Assembly (NCBI GenBank): GCA_004172935.1
Contig: SDZD01000024.1
Location: forward strand, 1 to 64,000
Length of the DNA: 64,000 nucleotides
Direction of reading: 5' to 3'
Origin: a bacterium
GTDB lineage: Bacteria > Armatimonadota > Abditibacteriia > Abditibacteriales > Abditibacteriaceae
The notes beneath the pieces are model-generated. The model was not told the DNA's origin and searched no databases. It was given only the letters and a program-made list of their open reading frames with translations. A program made the translations under genes and the position numbers. Shown piece after piece: positions 52,016 to 61,689 of this stretch; positions within the stretch are counted from its first letter, which is position 1; every line of letters begins with the position of its first letter.

Positions 52016-52837
52016 ATGATCTCGAAATTGCGTTTTAACACCGTCGTCGGTAAGAAGGTCTTAATGGCCGTGACCGGTCTCGCGATGGTCCTCTTTCTCA
52101 TCGGTCATCTAGTTGGTAACTTGCAGCTCATGTGGAGCGGCGCCCAGTTCAATGGTTATGCCCGCTTCCTCACCGCCCAGCCTGTTGTCATCCTGATCGA
52201 ACTGGGCTTGCTCGGCATCTTCCTCATTCACGTTATAGATGCCGTTGTCTTGGTTCAAGGCAACTCCGCAGCCCGCCCCGTCCCTTACCACACCAAAAAG
52301 TGGGGCCGCACCAAATCGAAACGCTCCAAAAAAACGTGGGCTTCCACGATGATGATGTGGACGGGAATTGCCATTCTGCTCTTCGTTCCATTCCACGTCT
52401 GGCATTTCAAATATCACCACCCTGTCGCTTCTCCAGCAATCAGCGGAGGCCATGCCTCCGATACGGTTGTTGGAGTAGGTAGCACCGGAGTCGCTTCCGC
52501 TAGCGGCGCCCCTGCCGCAGAAGCAACCGACCTCGCCCTGTTGGTCACCAACGAGTTCAAGAATCCTCTCGTCAGCGGCATCTACATCCTCGCGATGCTG
52601 TTGCTTGGTATGCACATGTACCACGCTCTTTCCAGTGCCCTGACCTCGCTGGGAGCCAATCACCCCCGCTATCAAAACATCATCGTCTGGGGCGGTAAAA
52701 TTTTCACCATCGTAATTGCGGGTGGATTCTTGCTGATTCCGGCCTTGATTTTGAGCGGAGTCATTGACCCATCCAAAACTCTTGCCAGCACACAGGCCGC
52801 AAGCAACCAGGTCGCCCAAATGGGAGTGGGCAAATAA
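52016..52837 (+). CDS. sdhC: Succinate dehydrogenase cytochrome b subunit
   Basis: The 273-residue membrane protein belongs to the single-subunit cytochrome b558 type. It has five hydrophobic segments, beginning KKVLMAVTGLAMVLFLIGHLVGNL with histidine in the first span, then a haem-ligand candidate in FVPFHVWHFKYHH and LLGMHMYHALSSALTSLG. An Ala/Ser/Gly-rich ~35-residue insert follows the third span (GHASDTVVGVGSTGVASASG). The sdhCAB order and the length fit the B-type complex II of Gram-positive and related bacteria. No Shine-Dalgarno is evident. A short dyad (TATCT-CGATTT-AGATA) lies in the 5' gap. Confidence 0.88.
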   Translation: MISKLRFNTVVGKKVLMAVTGLAMVLFLIGHLVGNLQLMWSGAQFNGYARFLTAQPVVILIELGLLGIFLIHVIDAVVLVQGNSAARPVPYHTKKWGRTKSKRSKKTWASTMMMWTGIAILLFVPFHVWHFKYHHPVASPAISGGHASDTVVGVGSTGVASASGAPAAEATDLALLVTNEFKNPLVSGIYILAMLLLGMHMYHALSSALTSLGANHPRYQNIIVWGGKIFTIVIAGGFLLIPALILSGVIDPSKTLASTQAASNQVAQMGVGK

Positions 52838-52897
52838 AACACAGGAGCGGGGCACTGGCCTCGCTCCTTCAAGATTTAACAGAAGGGAAGATTTCAG

Positions 52898-54889
52898 ATG
52901 AATAACGAAACTATCACTCCTGCATCTCCTGCCGAAACCGAAGTGGAACACGACGGGTTCGGTGGTCAAGTCGCCTCCCCCTTTCTCGATTCCAAGGTTC
53001 CCACCGGCCCCGTTAGCGAGCGCTGGACTAAAGCCAAATTCGAGATGAAGTTGGTCAACCCGGCCAACAAACGCAAATTCACCGTAATCTGCGTTGGTAC
53101 GGGTCTGGCGGGCGCATCTGCCGCATCCACTCTGGCCGAGTTGGGTTATAACGTCCACGCCTTCACTTACCACGACTCACCCCGTCGCGCGCACTCCATC
53201 GCCGCGCAGGGTGGTATCAACGCGGCCAAGAACTACGCCAACGACGGCGACTCGGTCTACCGTTTGTTCTACGACACCGTGAAGGGCGGCGACTACCGCG
53301 CTCGCGAATCGAACGTTCACCGTTTGGCCGAAGTCTCGGTCAACATCATCGACCAGTGCGTCGCTCAGGGCGTCCCCTTCGCCCGCGAGTACGGTGGTTA
53401 CCTCGACAACCGCTCGTTCGGTGGAGCGCAGGTTAGCCGCACTTTCTATGCGCGCGGCCAAACAGGTCAGCAGCTCTTGCTGGGCGCCTATCAAGCGATG
53501 ATGCGTCAGGTGCAGCGCGGTAGCGTGAAATTGCACACACGCCGCGAAATGCTCGATGTTGTCATCGTCGATGGAAAAGCGCGCGGTATCGTCGTTCGCA
53601 ACCTCGTGACGGGCGAAATCGAGACGCACATGGCCGATGCAGTCCTGCTTTGCACGGGCGGTTACTCGAACGTCTTCTTCTTGAGCACCAACGCCAAGCA
53701 CTGCAACGTCACGGCAGCATGGCGCGCACACAAGAAAGGCGCCTTCTTCGCCAACCCCTGCTATACGCAGATTCACCCGACATGCATCCCCGTTTCGGGC
53801 GATTACCAGTCGAAACTGACCCTGATGTCGGAGTCGCTGCGTAACGATGGTCGTGTGTGGGTGCCTAAAAAGGCGGGCGACAAGCGCGTACCAAGCGAAA
53901 TTCCCGATGAAGATCGCGACTACTTCCTGGAGCGCCGTTACCCGGCCTTTGGTAACCTCGTGCCACGCGACGTGGCTTCGCGCGCTGCCAAAGCGGTATG
54001 CGACGAGGGACGCGGCGTGGGCGATTCGGGTTTGAGCGTTTATCTCGACTTTGCCGATGCCATCAAGCGTTTGGGCGAGGACACCATCCGTGCGCGTTAC
54101 GGAAACCTCTTCCACATGTACGGTCACATCACCGCAGAAGACCCGTACAAAAACCCGATGCGTATCTACCCCGCTGTCCACTACACAATGGGTGGCCTGT
54201 GGGTCGATTACCATCTACAAACAACCATCCCCGGCCTGTTTGCTCTGGGTGAGTGCAACTTCTCGGATCACGGTGCTAACCGTCTCGGTGCGTCGGCGCT
54301 CATGCAGGGTCTGGCCGATGGTTACTTCGTCATCCCCTACACCCTCGGCAACTACCTCGCCAGCGAAAAGCTCGAAAAGGTCACCACCGAGCGCCCAGAG
54401 TTCAAACAGGCCGCCAAGGAAGCTCAGGACAACATCACCAAACTGTTGTCCATCAAGGGCACCAAAACAGTTCACGAGTTCCATCGTGAACTCGGCCACA
54501 TCATGTGGGAGAACGTCGGCATGGGCCGCACCCGTGAAACCCTCACCAAAGCTGTCCAGATGATTCGGGCTTTGCGCGAAGAGTTCTGGAAGAACGTCAA
54601 AGTCGTGGGCGAGGCTAATAACCTCAACCCCCACCTCGAACACGCTTCGCGTGTGGCCGACTTCCTGGAATTCGGCGAACTACTGGCCTACGATGCTCTG
54701 AAACGCGAGGAATCGTGCGGAGGTCACTTCCGCGAAGAGTACCAGACGCCAGACGGCGAAGCTCAGCGCGACGACGAGAACTTCGCCTACGTCGCGGCGT
54801 GGGAATGGAACAACGGCGACACGCCACCACTCCACAAAGAACCGCTCGAATTCGAAGAAGTGCATCCAGCACAACGGAGCTACAAATAG
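52898..54889 (+). CDS. sdhA: Succinate dehydrogenase flavoprotein subunit
   Basis: The 663-residue subunit has an FAD-binding Rossmann loop ([17 protein letters not shown]). [21 protein letters not shown] carries the covalent FAD histidine region. Substrate-site motifs are [60 protein letters not shown], and a C-terminal helical domain with [14 protein letters not shown]. It is longer than average at the N-terminus because of an acidic leader of about 40 residues. AGAAGGGAAG just before the ATG is a good ribosome-binding site, unlike most genes here. It oxidises succinate and feeds electrons to SdhB. Confidence 0.97.
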   Translation: MNNETITPASPAETEVEHDGFGGQVASPFLDSKVPTGPVSERWTKAKFEMKLVNPANKRKFTVICVGTGLAGASAASTLAELGYNVHAFTYHDSPRRAHSIAAQGGINAAKNYANDGDSVYRLFYDTVKGGDYRARESNVHRLAEVSVNIIDQCVAQGVPFAREYGGYLDNRSFGGAQVSRTFYARGQTGQQLLLGAYQAMMRQVQRGSVKLHTRREMLDVVIVDGKARGIVVRNLVTGEIETHMADAVLLCTGGYSNVFFLSTNAKHCNVTAAWRAHKKGAFFANPCYTQIHPTCIPVSGDYQSKLTLMSESLRNDGRVWVPKKAGDKRVPSEIPDEDRDYFLERRYPAFGNLVPRDVASRAAKAVCDEGRGVGDSGLSVYLDFADAIKRLGEDTIRARYGNLFHMYGHITAEDPYKNPMRIYPAVHYTMGGLWVDYHLQTTIPGLFALGECNFSDHGANRLGASALMQGLADGYFVIPYTLGNYLASEKLEKVTTERPEFKQAAKEAQDNITKLLSIKGTKTVHEFHRELGHIMWENVGMGRTRETLTKAVQMIRALREEFWKNVKVVGEANNLNPHLEHASRVADFLEFGELLAYDALKREESCGGHFREEYQTPDGEAQRDDENFAYVAAWEWNNGDTPPLHKEPLEFEEVHPAQRSYK

Positions 54890-54970
54890 GGCTATTGGCC
54901 ATTGGCTTTTAACGATGGGATTTCTACTCGTCGCTAAAAGCTGATGGTTAAAAGCTAAAGGCTTTACTCT

Positions 54971-55753
54971 ATGGCTACTCAAACCAACGGCTCGAAGAAG
55001 CCGATGAACTTAAAACTCCTCGTTTGGCGCCAGAAGAATGGCAAGGATAAGGGCGCGATGACGAGCTACGATGCGAAGGACGTTTCGCCCGATATGTCGT
55101 TTTTGGAGATGCTCGACGTTGTTAACGAAACGATCATCAAAAACAACGACGAGCCAATCGCCTTCGAACACGATTGCCGAGAAGGCATCTGCGGCTCTTG
55201 CGGCCTGATGATCAACGGCGTCGCGCACGGCCCCGACGAGGGTACTACTGTGTGCCAGTTGCATATGCGCTCGTTCAAAGATGGCGACACCATCGTCATC
55301 GAACCCTGGCGTGCCCGTGCCTTCCCAGTCATCAAAGACCTGGTCGTTGACCGCTCATCTTTCGACCGTATCATCTCGGCTGGCGGCTACGTTTCGGTGA
55401 ACACCGGACAGGCCCCCGATGGCAACGCCATCCCCATCCCGAAGGATTCAGTAGAAGAGGCGATGGACAGCGCCGCCTGCATCGGCTGCGGTGCCTGCGT
55501 CGCTCAGTGCAAAAACGCCTCGGCTGCGCTCTTCACCTCGGCGAAAATCGCGCACTTGCGCCTGTTGCCTCAGGGCGATCCTGAGCGCGCCGAACGCGCC
55601 ATCCGCATGGTCGCCCAAATGGACGAAGAGGGCTTCGGCTCCTGCTCGAACGAAGGCGAATGCGAAGCCGTCTGCCCGAAAGAAATCGGCATGGTCAACA
55701 TCTCGCTAATGAACCGCGAATACGAACGCGCCCTGCTTATGGGCAAAAAATAA
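54971..55753 (+). CDS. sdhB: Succinate dehydrogenase iron-sulfur subunit
   Basis: The 260-residue protein has three iron-sulfur centres: a plant-ferredoxin-like set in [10 protein letters not shown] plus a later C in [25 protein letters not shown]; and [17 protein letters not shown]. It carries electrons from SdhA to SdhC. It closes the sdhCAB operon 81 bases after sdhA and is followed by a strong terminator. Length and cysteine spacing match the type found with single-subunit cytochrome b complexes. Confidence 0.97.
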   Translation: MATQTNGSKKPMNLKLLVWRQKNGKDKGAMTSYDAKDVSPDMSFLEMLDVVNETIIKNNDEPIAFEHDCREGICGSCGLMINGVAHGPDEGTTVCQLHMRSFKDGDTIVIEPWRARAFPVIKDLVVDRSSFDRIISAGGYVSVNTGQAPDGNAIPIPKDSVEEAMDSAACIGCGACVAQCKNASAALFTSAKIAHLRLLPQGDPERAERAIRMVAQMDEEGFGSCSNEGECEAVCPKEIGMVNISLMNREYERALLMGKK

Positions 55754-55772
55754 TCGGGAAACCGAACGACAA

Positions 55773-55807
55773 AACGGCGCGCTTTCAATCGAAAGCGCGC
55801 CGTTTTT
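55773..55807. terminator. Intrinsic terminator after sdhB
   Basis: AACGGCGCGCTTTC and GAAAGCGCGCCGTT enclose AATC, followed by TTT. It lies between sdhB and the convergent M14 peptidase gene. Confidence 0.9.
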
Positions 55808-55825
55808 CATTCTTGGTGCTACTCC

Positions 55826-58219
55826 TTACTTCTCCAAAGCATTGAAGATGAACGGGAAGGTGCCATAGGTCTGGCTGCGGTGTTGGGGCCGGAAAGCGAA
55901 CAGCACGATTTTCCCCTTGCCATATTCGGCTTCAGCTAAAGCCGTTTTGCCATTCACATACTTCTCGCCCATCATCCACCCCGATAATAGCGCATCTTTG
56001 TCGGCATATTTCGCCACCGACTTCACCTTGGTCGGGTCGGAAATATCGAAGGCGGCGCTGTCGATGAAGTAAGCGGGCGTCTGTGCCTTGAACGATTTCG
56101 CCAGTGGGTTGCTTGTATCGACATCAAGGCGAACAACCGAACCGGGGTTATAAAACTCGCTGCTCTTCACGCCCTTCAATACATCCTTAACAGGCAACTT
56201 GAAGCGATTGATAGCGAAGTCGCACGAGCTATCGAAGCAAATCAATTTGCCGCCCTTCTCAACGTACTCACGCAAGTTATCAACGCCCTTCTCGCCAAGT
56301 CCCCCCGCAAACTGCGCCGGATAACGGTCGGCATCCAATCCATCGACGATTGATTTCTCGCTCATCGACGGAATGATGACGGCGTCGTAATCCAACTTCG
56401 CAGCCCGGAAATCAGAATCCGAAACAGAGGTGAAGGGAATTTGGTGGGTATCGAGCACCAACCGCGTCCAGCCTTCATCCATCGAGCCAGTGAAGCTCTT
56501 GTACAACCCGATTTTAGGAGCGGTCTTCAAAGGATTGGGCAATTTGGCGAAAGGCTCCGTTTGAGGAGACAACCCCAACGATTGGCGCGCCTGATTAATG
56601 TCAGTCAATTTCACCATCGCCGCCGGGGTAGTCCCCAATTTCCACACGCTGGCCGTATCAATGTTCATTTGCAGCGGCAAAGTCCATCCTGCCACATCAT
56701 AGGGCACTTCCGCCTCACCACTGGGCTTGAGCCGATTCGGGTAAGTCTGCTTCTCGAACAAACTCAACACGTTGTTCCTTTGTGGCTGACTGGTGAAAAC
56801 AACGAAGCTCCCCGCCGGAACTTTGCTGGCAGTGCCCGTTGTTTCTCCGCCCAGATACATCTCGGTGTCTTGCTCAATCCGATGAATCTCCATTCCCTGC
56901 CCCATCAGAATTTCCAGAAAACGAGCGGTGGTTTCCTTTTTGGCAGGGTCAGCATACACAACAAATCCCTGTGGGTCTTTGCTTTGCGGCAACAGATTGC
57001 TTTTTCCCAATTCGTAGAAGTTGGTCAGATAGCGCAGACGGAACTTGGACGCCATCTGCAACAAGGCGCGACTGGAAATCATTTCGATGCGCGCGATGTC
57101 GCGTGGTCCCCATGTCCCGCCCTGCCAGGCATTGGGGAAGTTGGTCGCAGTTTCCAGCGGCGAATCCAAACCACGCACCTTGGTACCACGCTCAAGGCGT
57201 TCGCGAGTTATCGTCAGCGGCGACATCAAGCTGGCGCTGGCCGCCTCCGACAAAATGCCGATGGAGTTGTGGAAATAGGGAGTGCCACGAAAGCCGCCAT
57301 GCCACCACGTATCGTAAGTCGAGTTGGTAGCAACGCCCGCGATATTCGCTGCTTCGAGGTCAGAAGCCATCTTATATCCCATCAACCCCGCCTCGCGCAA
57401 AATTAAGGGAGCAATCCGTGGATTAGCCGGATCGAAAAATGGTGGCAAAATAAAGCGCGACCCGTTCGCTCCCTGTTGGTGAACATCGTAAACAATTTCA
57501 GGAAACCATTGCTGCCAGAAAAAGCGAGTAATGCTCTGCGTTTCCTTCAACGACAACATGAACCAGTCGCGGTTATTATCATGCCCGGCGTAGTGGTGGT
57601 ACAATTCCGGTGGAGAGGTCGTTTCGTACTTCGTCCCCAAATTCTTACGATACCAGTTCGCCACGATGTCGACCCCATCGGGATTCGGAGAAGGAATCAA
57701 CAACAGAATCGTGTTCTTCAGCATCTCCTCTGTTTCGGCATCTCTGGCCGTCGCCAGTTGATAGGCCAGATTAATCGACATCTGCGAAGCCACGATTTCG
57801 GTCGAGTGAATCGAACACGAAATGGAAACGATGGTTTTGCCCTCTTTGAGCAAGCCCTGTAGCTCCTCAGGACTATTCACCATGCGCGGGTCGGCCAGTT
57901 TCTGATTGATTCGCCTGTATTTCTCCAAATTGCGAATGTTCTCTGGCGCACTGATGAACGCCACAATAAGTGGCTTCACCAAAGTCGACTTGCCAATCTC
58001 CTGAACCTTGACCCGATCACTGGTCGCATCGAGTTGCGCGAAGTAGTTGGTGATCTGCGGCCAATCGGCGATAGTCCTATCGCTGGTCGGCTCGAAACCA
58101 AGAACGGATTGGGGTGTGGGAACGGGCTTCGCATAAGCAGTGCGAGTCGCCAAGGAACCTGCAACCGCGATTGAAGCGACCAAAACAAAATGCGTGCTAA
58201 CGGACTTGAATCTCAACAT
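55826..58219 (-). CDS. Exported M14-family zinc carboxypeptidase-like protein
   Basis: The 797-residue protein has a signal peptide (FVLVASIAVAGSLATRTAYA). An N-terminal M14 domain carries zinc ligands H138 and E141 in SIHSTEI and a likely third histidine in EIVYDVHQQGANGSRF. The substrate arginine/asparagine region is HDNNRDWFML, and a glutamate-bearing loop follows in the SEAASASLM area. The C-terminal ~350 residues include a beta-rich part and a class I glutamine-amidotransferase-like flavodoxin fold (VIIPSMSEKSIVDGL, GGKLICFDSSCDFAI) and end in an extended region. It is an orphan gene whose upstream gap contains the small gene at 58623. Substrate unknown; peptide or cell-wall trimming is plausible. 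Confidence 0.85.
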   Translation of the reverse strand: MLRFKSVSTHFVLVASIAVAGSLATRTAYAKPVPTPQSVLGFEPTSDRTIADWPQITNYFAQLDATSDRVKVQEIGKSTLVKPLIVAFISAPENIRNLEKYRRINQKLADPRMVNSPEELQGLLKEGKTIVSISCSIHSTEIVASQMSINLAYQLATARDAETEEMLKNTILLLIPSPNPDGVDIVANWYRKNLGTKYETTSPPELYHHYAGHDNNRDWFMLSLKETQSITRFFWQQWFPEIVYDVHQQGANGSRFILPPFFDPANPRIAPLILREAGLMGYKMASDLEAANIAGVATNSTYDTWWHGGFRGTPYFHNSIGILSEAASASLMSPLTITRERLERGTKVRGLDSPLETATNFPNAWQGGTWGPRDIARIEMISSRALLQMASKFRLRYLTNFYELGKSNLLPQSKDPQGFVVYADPAKKETTARFLEILMGQGMEIHRIEQDTEMYLGGETTGTASKVPAGSFVVFTSQPQRNNVLSLFEKQTYPNRLKPSGEAEVPYDVAGWTLPLQMNIDTASVWKLGTTPAAMVKLTDINQARQSLGLSPQTEPFAKLPNPLKTAPKIGLYKSFTGSMDEGWTRLVLDTHQIPFTSVSDSDFRAAKLDYDAVIIPSMSEKSIVDGLDADRYPAQFAGGLGEKGVDNLREYVEKGGKLICFDSSCDFAINRFKLPVKDVLKGVKSSEFYNPGSVVRLDVDTSNPLAKSFKAQTPAYFIDSAAFDISDPTKVKSVAKYADKDALLSGWMMGEKYVNGKTALAEAEYGKGKIVLFAFRPQHRSQTYGTFPFIFNALEK

Positions 58220-58622
58220 TGATTGAGCGCCGAGTGTCCGTTTTGAGTGCAGTCCTATGGATAACGAGAAGAGCGGTTAGTATCGCCTGTGATTATTTCC
58301 AATTAAGTCAACCCAACTGACTTCGTCGTTATAGATGAATTAAGTTGGCAAAATCTCAGTTTCGGCTCAGTACCCCTTACTTAATAACTATCTAAGGCTT
58401 GACTGTGTCATTTGAGCATTTCTTCAGCAAATATTGATGTATTTGCCACCATATTGCTACTCAATACAGTAATATGTAGCCCGAAAGCCATCTCAATTCG
58501 CTAAAAACCACATATTTTGCTGAGCCAGTTGCTTAAATCTTTAACAGAGAGGCACCATATCGGCCTTATGGCGCGACTTTACGTTTATTCTAAGCATCCC
58601 TTTACGCTCGGCCCACGTTTAT
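58220..58622. other. 403-base AT-rich intergenic region between the M14 gene and the small gene
   Basis: It is AT-richer than its surroundings. It holds two small dyads (58427-58446 and 58450-58476) and weak promoter-like pairs (TTTGCC at 58442, 17 bases, TACAGT at 58465). No open frame longer than a few dozen codons is convincing. Confidence 0.5.
58427..58476. promoter_or_regulatory. Two adjacent palindromes upstream of the small gene
   Basis: GCAAATA-TTGATG-TATTTGC (58427-58446) is followed by an imperfect dyad with ends CATATT and AATATG (58450-58476). They are about 150 bases before the start codon and could be operators or a leader structure. Confidence 0.35.
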
Positions 58623-58793
58623 ATGACAGAAAGTAAAAAACCTTACAAAAAGAGCGTCCATAAAATGAAAGCCCTAATCGAATTGTTCGAAGCCATTGCA
58701 GTCCGTAATCCAAAATCCGAAGCGACCAAGCGCGACACCGCTATGGCCTATGCCCACCTGGAAAGCGTCGGCACCTTCGGCCACGTGATCTAA
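58623..58793 (+). CDS. Small protein of 56 residues, unknown function
   Basis: The frame from ATG 58623 gives MTESKKPYKKSVHKMKALIE and then LFEAIAVRNPKSEATKRDT and AMAYAHLESVGTFGHVI, ending TAA 58791-58793. An internal ATG at 58665 gives a 42-residue form. The codon pattern (GAATTGTTCGAAGCC, AAATCCGAAGCGACC) looks like that of neighbouring genes. A strong terminator begins 60 bases downstream and an AT-rich gap with palindromes lies upstream, so it looks like a self-contained unit. The peptide is basic at its N-terminus and ends in a short hydrophobic tail. I do not recognise it. It could be a regulatory peptide, a leader or an antitoxin; none is supported. Confidence 0.55.
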   Translation: MTESKKPYKKSVHKMKALIELFEAIAVRNPKSEATKRDTAMAYAHLESVGTFGHVI

Positions 58794-58852
58794 ATTCGAA
58801 GTCCGGTTAGTACGACAAGTCCGCCCTATTTTGACGTTTTGTAGGGAACAAG

Positions 58853-58908
58853 AAAATAGCGATTGCGAGATATGACATCACCCGCCTATCTCACAATCGC
58901 TATTTTTT
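58853..58908 (+). terminator. Large intrinsic terminator after the small gene
   Basis: Twenty-base arms (58853-58872 and 58887-58906, core AGCGATTG-C-GAGATA) with one C/A mismatch enclose a 14-base loop, followed by a run of T's. It ends a plus-strand transcript and shows that the frame starting at 58863 is not coding there. Confidence 0.88.
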
Positions 58909-59066
58909 TATCTGTATCACAAAGCGTTCAATCTCTCCCCCACAGCCCCTCAACAGTCCGTAACCACCGTCTATTTGAGGGCATTTCTCCCAGTCAGAAT
59001 CTCCAAGAAATCCTTGCACCAAAAAGCGCGAGTTGTGGTGTTCTGTTTGCTCATGTATTTCTCGTC

Positions 59067-59393
59067 ATGAAGCGAATTTCTCTCGTAGCTTTAGCAGGGG
59101 CATTAATGCTCCCCGCGTCCTCATGGGCGCAACCCAAAAACGTAGCAAAACCCATCGCGGTTATCGGCATTGTGGCCGGAGCGCCCAGAGGCCAACAATT
59201 CAACATGCGCGCCAACGGCCAAACCTACCGCGTGACAGTTCTGCCTTATGTGCCCCTCACCAACGTCAAAGGCGGCGACCGTGTCCGCGTGTGGGGCATC
59301 CCTACTCGCGCGAATTTGCAACGCGCCAACGTGCGCGTGCTGGCATCGGGCGTCTCCGACAACCCCGACGACTATAACCCCGCAGGAAATTAA
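59067..59393 (+). CDS. Small exported OB-fold-like protein
   Basis: The 108-residue protein has a signal peptide (MKRISLVALAGALMLPASSWA) and then a ~65-residue beta-rich domain: VIGIVAGAPRGQQFNMRANG, TYRVTVLPYVPL and GGDRVRVWGIPTR, which resembles the DUF5666 or bacterial OB-type fold. I use ATG 59067 because the longer frame begins inside a transcription terminator. The next gene begins 17 bases later on the same strand, so the two probably form a unit. Function is not known. Confidence 0.65.
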   Translation: MKRISLVALAGALMLPASSWAQPKNVAKPIAVIGIVAGAPRGQQFNMRANGQTYRVTVLPYVPLTNVKGGDRVRVWGIPTRANLQRANVRVLASGVSDNPDDYNPAGN

Positions 59394-59409
59394 TGGGATA
59401 ATAAGAGCA

Positions 59410-59910
59410 ATGGCTCAATTCCGATTGTTGTTGGCAGGGGCACTGTTTCTTAGCGCGGGATGCATCCCCACCAATAAGGCGGCGACGCCCCTGCCAACGA
59501 CCAAACCTTCCCCCGCCCTACTCAGCCCCGACCTCAAGGAACTACGCCGCTATATAACAGTCCCCCGCAACCCAGTCGCCGTGATATGGGAATACAAACA
59601 AATAGGCGACGGCATCATGGGGCCAAGCGACTCCCAAATATTGGCCGTAATCCAATATCCCCCAGCAGACGCAAACGCCATCGAACAAACCCTGCGTAAA
59701 AGTGGCACGCCCTCGAAAGGCGAAGTGGCCCTACAGTCTTGGTTTCCCAGAGATTTATATAAAAAATCCGTCCGCACCAGTGGTAGGGGTATGGTACTTC
59801 ACGGCACCAAGTTCGACGCCACGCCTTTCGCCCGCCAATCGCTCCAAAACGGCTTCGCCCTACGCATCCCCAACACCCCATATTTCGTGGTGTCTCTCTT
59901 CACAACCTAA
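59410..59910 (+). CDS. Small lipoprotein, unknown function
   Basis: The 166-residue protein starts at ATG 59410 with a lipoprotein signal (RLLLAGALFLSAGC, cysteine 18) and a Pro/Thr-rich tether. A domain with VAVIWEYKQIGDGIMGPSDSQILAVIQYPP follows, then a Ser/Lys/Arg-rich tail (SGRGMVLHGTKFDATPFARQ). I do not recognise a family. It lies 17 bases downstream of the small OB-fold gene. An upstream extension of the frame overlaps that gene in another phase and is not used here. Confidence 0.6.
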   Translation: MAQFRLLLAGALFLSAGCIPTNKAATPLPTTKPSPALLSPDLKELRRYITVPRNPVAVIWEYKQIGDGIMGPSDSQILAVIQYPPADANAIEQTLRKSGTPSKGEVALQSWFPRDLYKKSVRTSGRGMVLHGTKFDATPFARQSLQNGFALRIPNTPYFVVSLFTT

Positions 59911-59956
59911 AAACTCGGAAGAAACCACATCCAGCCGCGCTCAGCGCCCCCGCTGT

Positions 59957-60016
59957 GTTCGCGAAGGCGAACAGTTGTCCGCAAGGCGGACTTATAGCCC
60001 CCGAATTTATTCGGGG
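59957..60016. repeat. Three consecutive short hairpins in a convergent gap
   Basis: GTTCGC-GAAG-GCGAAC (59957-59972), GTCCGC-AAG-GCGGAC (59977-59991) and CCCCGAA-TTTA-TTCGGGG (59999-60016) are perfect and tandem. They occur between two genes that run toward each other and may be a termination cluster or a REP-like element. Confidence 0.55.
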
Positions 60017-60024
60017 CCAACAAC

Positions 60025-61689
60025 TCACCCCACAACGATGCAGTTACGCCCTGCCCGTTTCGCCTCGTAAAGCGCCTTGTCGGCAGCTTCCGAAATGCCC
60101 GCGCTCTCGCCGTTGGGTGGCGCGCCCGAAACACCGCAAGAAAACGTCACTTTAAATTCCTGCCCATTCGCGAAGTGAGACAAGCAGGCGAACGCCTCGC
60201 GCACTTCTTCCAATCGCTTGGCGGCGGCTTCAGCATTAGCCCCCGTCAAAATCACGGCGAACTCTTCGCCGCCGTAGCGTCCCACCACGTCTGTCGCGCG
60301 CAAGCGCTGTGTCAGCATCCGCGCCAATGAGCGAAGCACTCGGTCACCCGTCGCATGACCGTAGGTATCGTTCACCGATTTGAAGTGATCGAGGTCGAGC
60401 ATAGCCAGCGCGAGGTTCTGATTCAAACGCATGGCGCGCGACACCTCGATTTCGAGTTGCTCTTTCAAATTCGTGTGATTGAGAAGGCCAGTCAACGAGT
60501 CACGCACCATCAGTTGACGCAACACACGCGCGCGCGCAGCACGTGTCGAAATAGCCCCAACGAGATTACGCGGCTCCACAGGTTTGGACAGAAAATCGTC
60601 TCCGCCCTGCTTCATCGCTTCCTGTTGCTTGGCGATGTCCGACTCGACGCTCAAGAACACGATAGGAATACCCAAATAGGCTTCCTGTTGGCGAATTACG
60701 GAAGCCAGTTCGGTTCCCTTGCAGCCGGGCATATAAACGTCCATCAGAATGATGTCGGGCCGAAATTCGACCAGATGATTCATGATGTCGAGAGGTTCGG
60801 TAACCTCACGCGCTTCCATGCCAGCCTGACGCAGCACAAGACCAAACAAACGAGCGAGAGAAGGCTCGTCATCGACAACTAAAACGCGAAACGGTTCGGG
60901 CGATTGCGGGCTGGTGAGATCGTCTAATTTGACCAGCAACGAATCAACATCGACTGGGTGAGGGAAGAACGCGGCGCCACCAAGTCGGACGGCTTGTAAA
61001 CGGGTGCGTAAGTCGCCCTGGCGGGCAGTCCAGATGATCGGGAAGTTCTCGCCCGCGCGCGATGTCGCGAGTAGCGACGACAACGGAACGCCATCAATGC
61101 GCGCTTCCAACGGATTCGATTCGCAGTTGACGATAAGAGCCGCTGGCGACTCTTGCATCGCGCTCAAAAAGGCGCGCGGCGAAATGCAAACATTCAGTTT
61201 GTAACCGAAAGTTTCGATGGCACTTGCCCACGAAATGGTGTCGGGGTCGTCAGTCAAAAGCACCAACTCACCACGTTCAGTGGGAACGGCTTTCGCCTCA
61301 TCCATCTCGACGTTCCCCACGCTCTCATCATACAAAGCGAAGGTGCGCAAGTCGGCCAGCGCCGTGGCAATCAGTTCTCGCTGAGCGGCGTCCATTTCGC
61401 CTTCGTTCTCACTGGCCGCGAAATTTTTCAGCTCGACTTCGGCGCGACGCGCGTGCAACGAAAGTTCAGGGAAACCAAAAGTGGCTCCACTCCCAGCCAA
61501 CGAATGCACGAGGCGGTGCAGTGTGAACAAGGCATCGTCGGGCCACTGGTCGCGCGCTTCATTGCCCACGATTTGCCACAACGACTCGATTTGCGTGAGT
61601 TTTTCGGGTAATTTGGCGGCATAACCCTCGCGCAGATTCTTCAGTTGCTCTTGCAACGCGGGGGAAAGTTGGGGGGAGGTTTGATTCAT
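60025..61689 (-). CDS. Diguanylate cyclase with Hpt, pseudo-receiver and receiver domains
   Basis: The 554-residue protein starts with an Hpt-like helical domain (LHRLVHSLAGSGATFGF, histidine in VHSLAG). It continues with a degenerate receiver (about 140-265, no phospho-aspartate: ALIVNCESN) and an intact receiver (VLVVDDEPSLARLF, IILMDVYMPGCKG, KPVEPRNL). The GGDEF domain has GGEEF at 473-477 and an intact inhibitory site R464-x-x-D467, so it should make cyclic di-GMP with product inhibition. The layout Hpt-pseudoREC-REC-GGDEF is an elaborated PleD-like form. The start overlaps the upstream response regulator stop by four bases (ATGA), so both are probably made together. It would be activated by phosphotransfer from the Hpt. 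Confidence 0.93.
   Translation of the reverse strand: MNQTSPQLSPALQEQLKNLREGYAAKLPEKLTQIESLWQIVGNEARDQWPDDALFTLHRLVHSLAGSGATFGFPELSLHARRAEVELKNFAASENEGEMDAAQRELIATALADLRTFALYDESVGNVEMDEAKAVPTERGELVLLTDDPDTISWASAIETFGYKLNVCISPRAFLSAMQESPAALIVNCESNPLEARIDGVPLSSLLATSRAGENFPIIWTARQGDLRTRLQAVRLGGAAFFPHPVDVDSLLVKLDDLTSPQSPEPFRVLVVDDEPSLARLFGLVLRQAGMEAREVTEPLDIMNHLVEFRPDIILMDVYMPGCKGTELASVIRQQEAYLGIPIVFLSVESDIAKQQEAMKQGGDDFLSKPVEPRNLVGAISTRAARARVLRQLMVRDSLTGLLNHTNLKEQLEIEVSRAMRLNQNLALAMLDLDHFKSVNDTYGHATGDRVLRSLARMLTQRLRATDVVGRYGGEEFAVILTGANAEAAAKRLEEVREAFACLSHFANGQEFKVTFSCGVSGAPPNGESAGISEAADKALYEAKRAGRNCIVVG

Noticed and set aside
52109..53173. 354-codon minus-strand frame across sdhC and the start of sdhA
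   Set aside because: It spans two certain genes and their gap with no motif; shadow frame.
53177..54214. 345-codon open frame on the minus strand opposite sdhA
   Set aside because: It mirrors the codon bias of sdhA, has no recognisable domain and lies wholly inside a certain gene.
58863..59066. N-terminal extension of the small OB-fold gene by 68 codons
   Set aside because: The extension begins inside a strong transcription terminator and lacks a signal peptide, whereas ATG 59067 gives a clean one.
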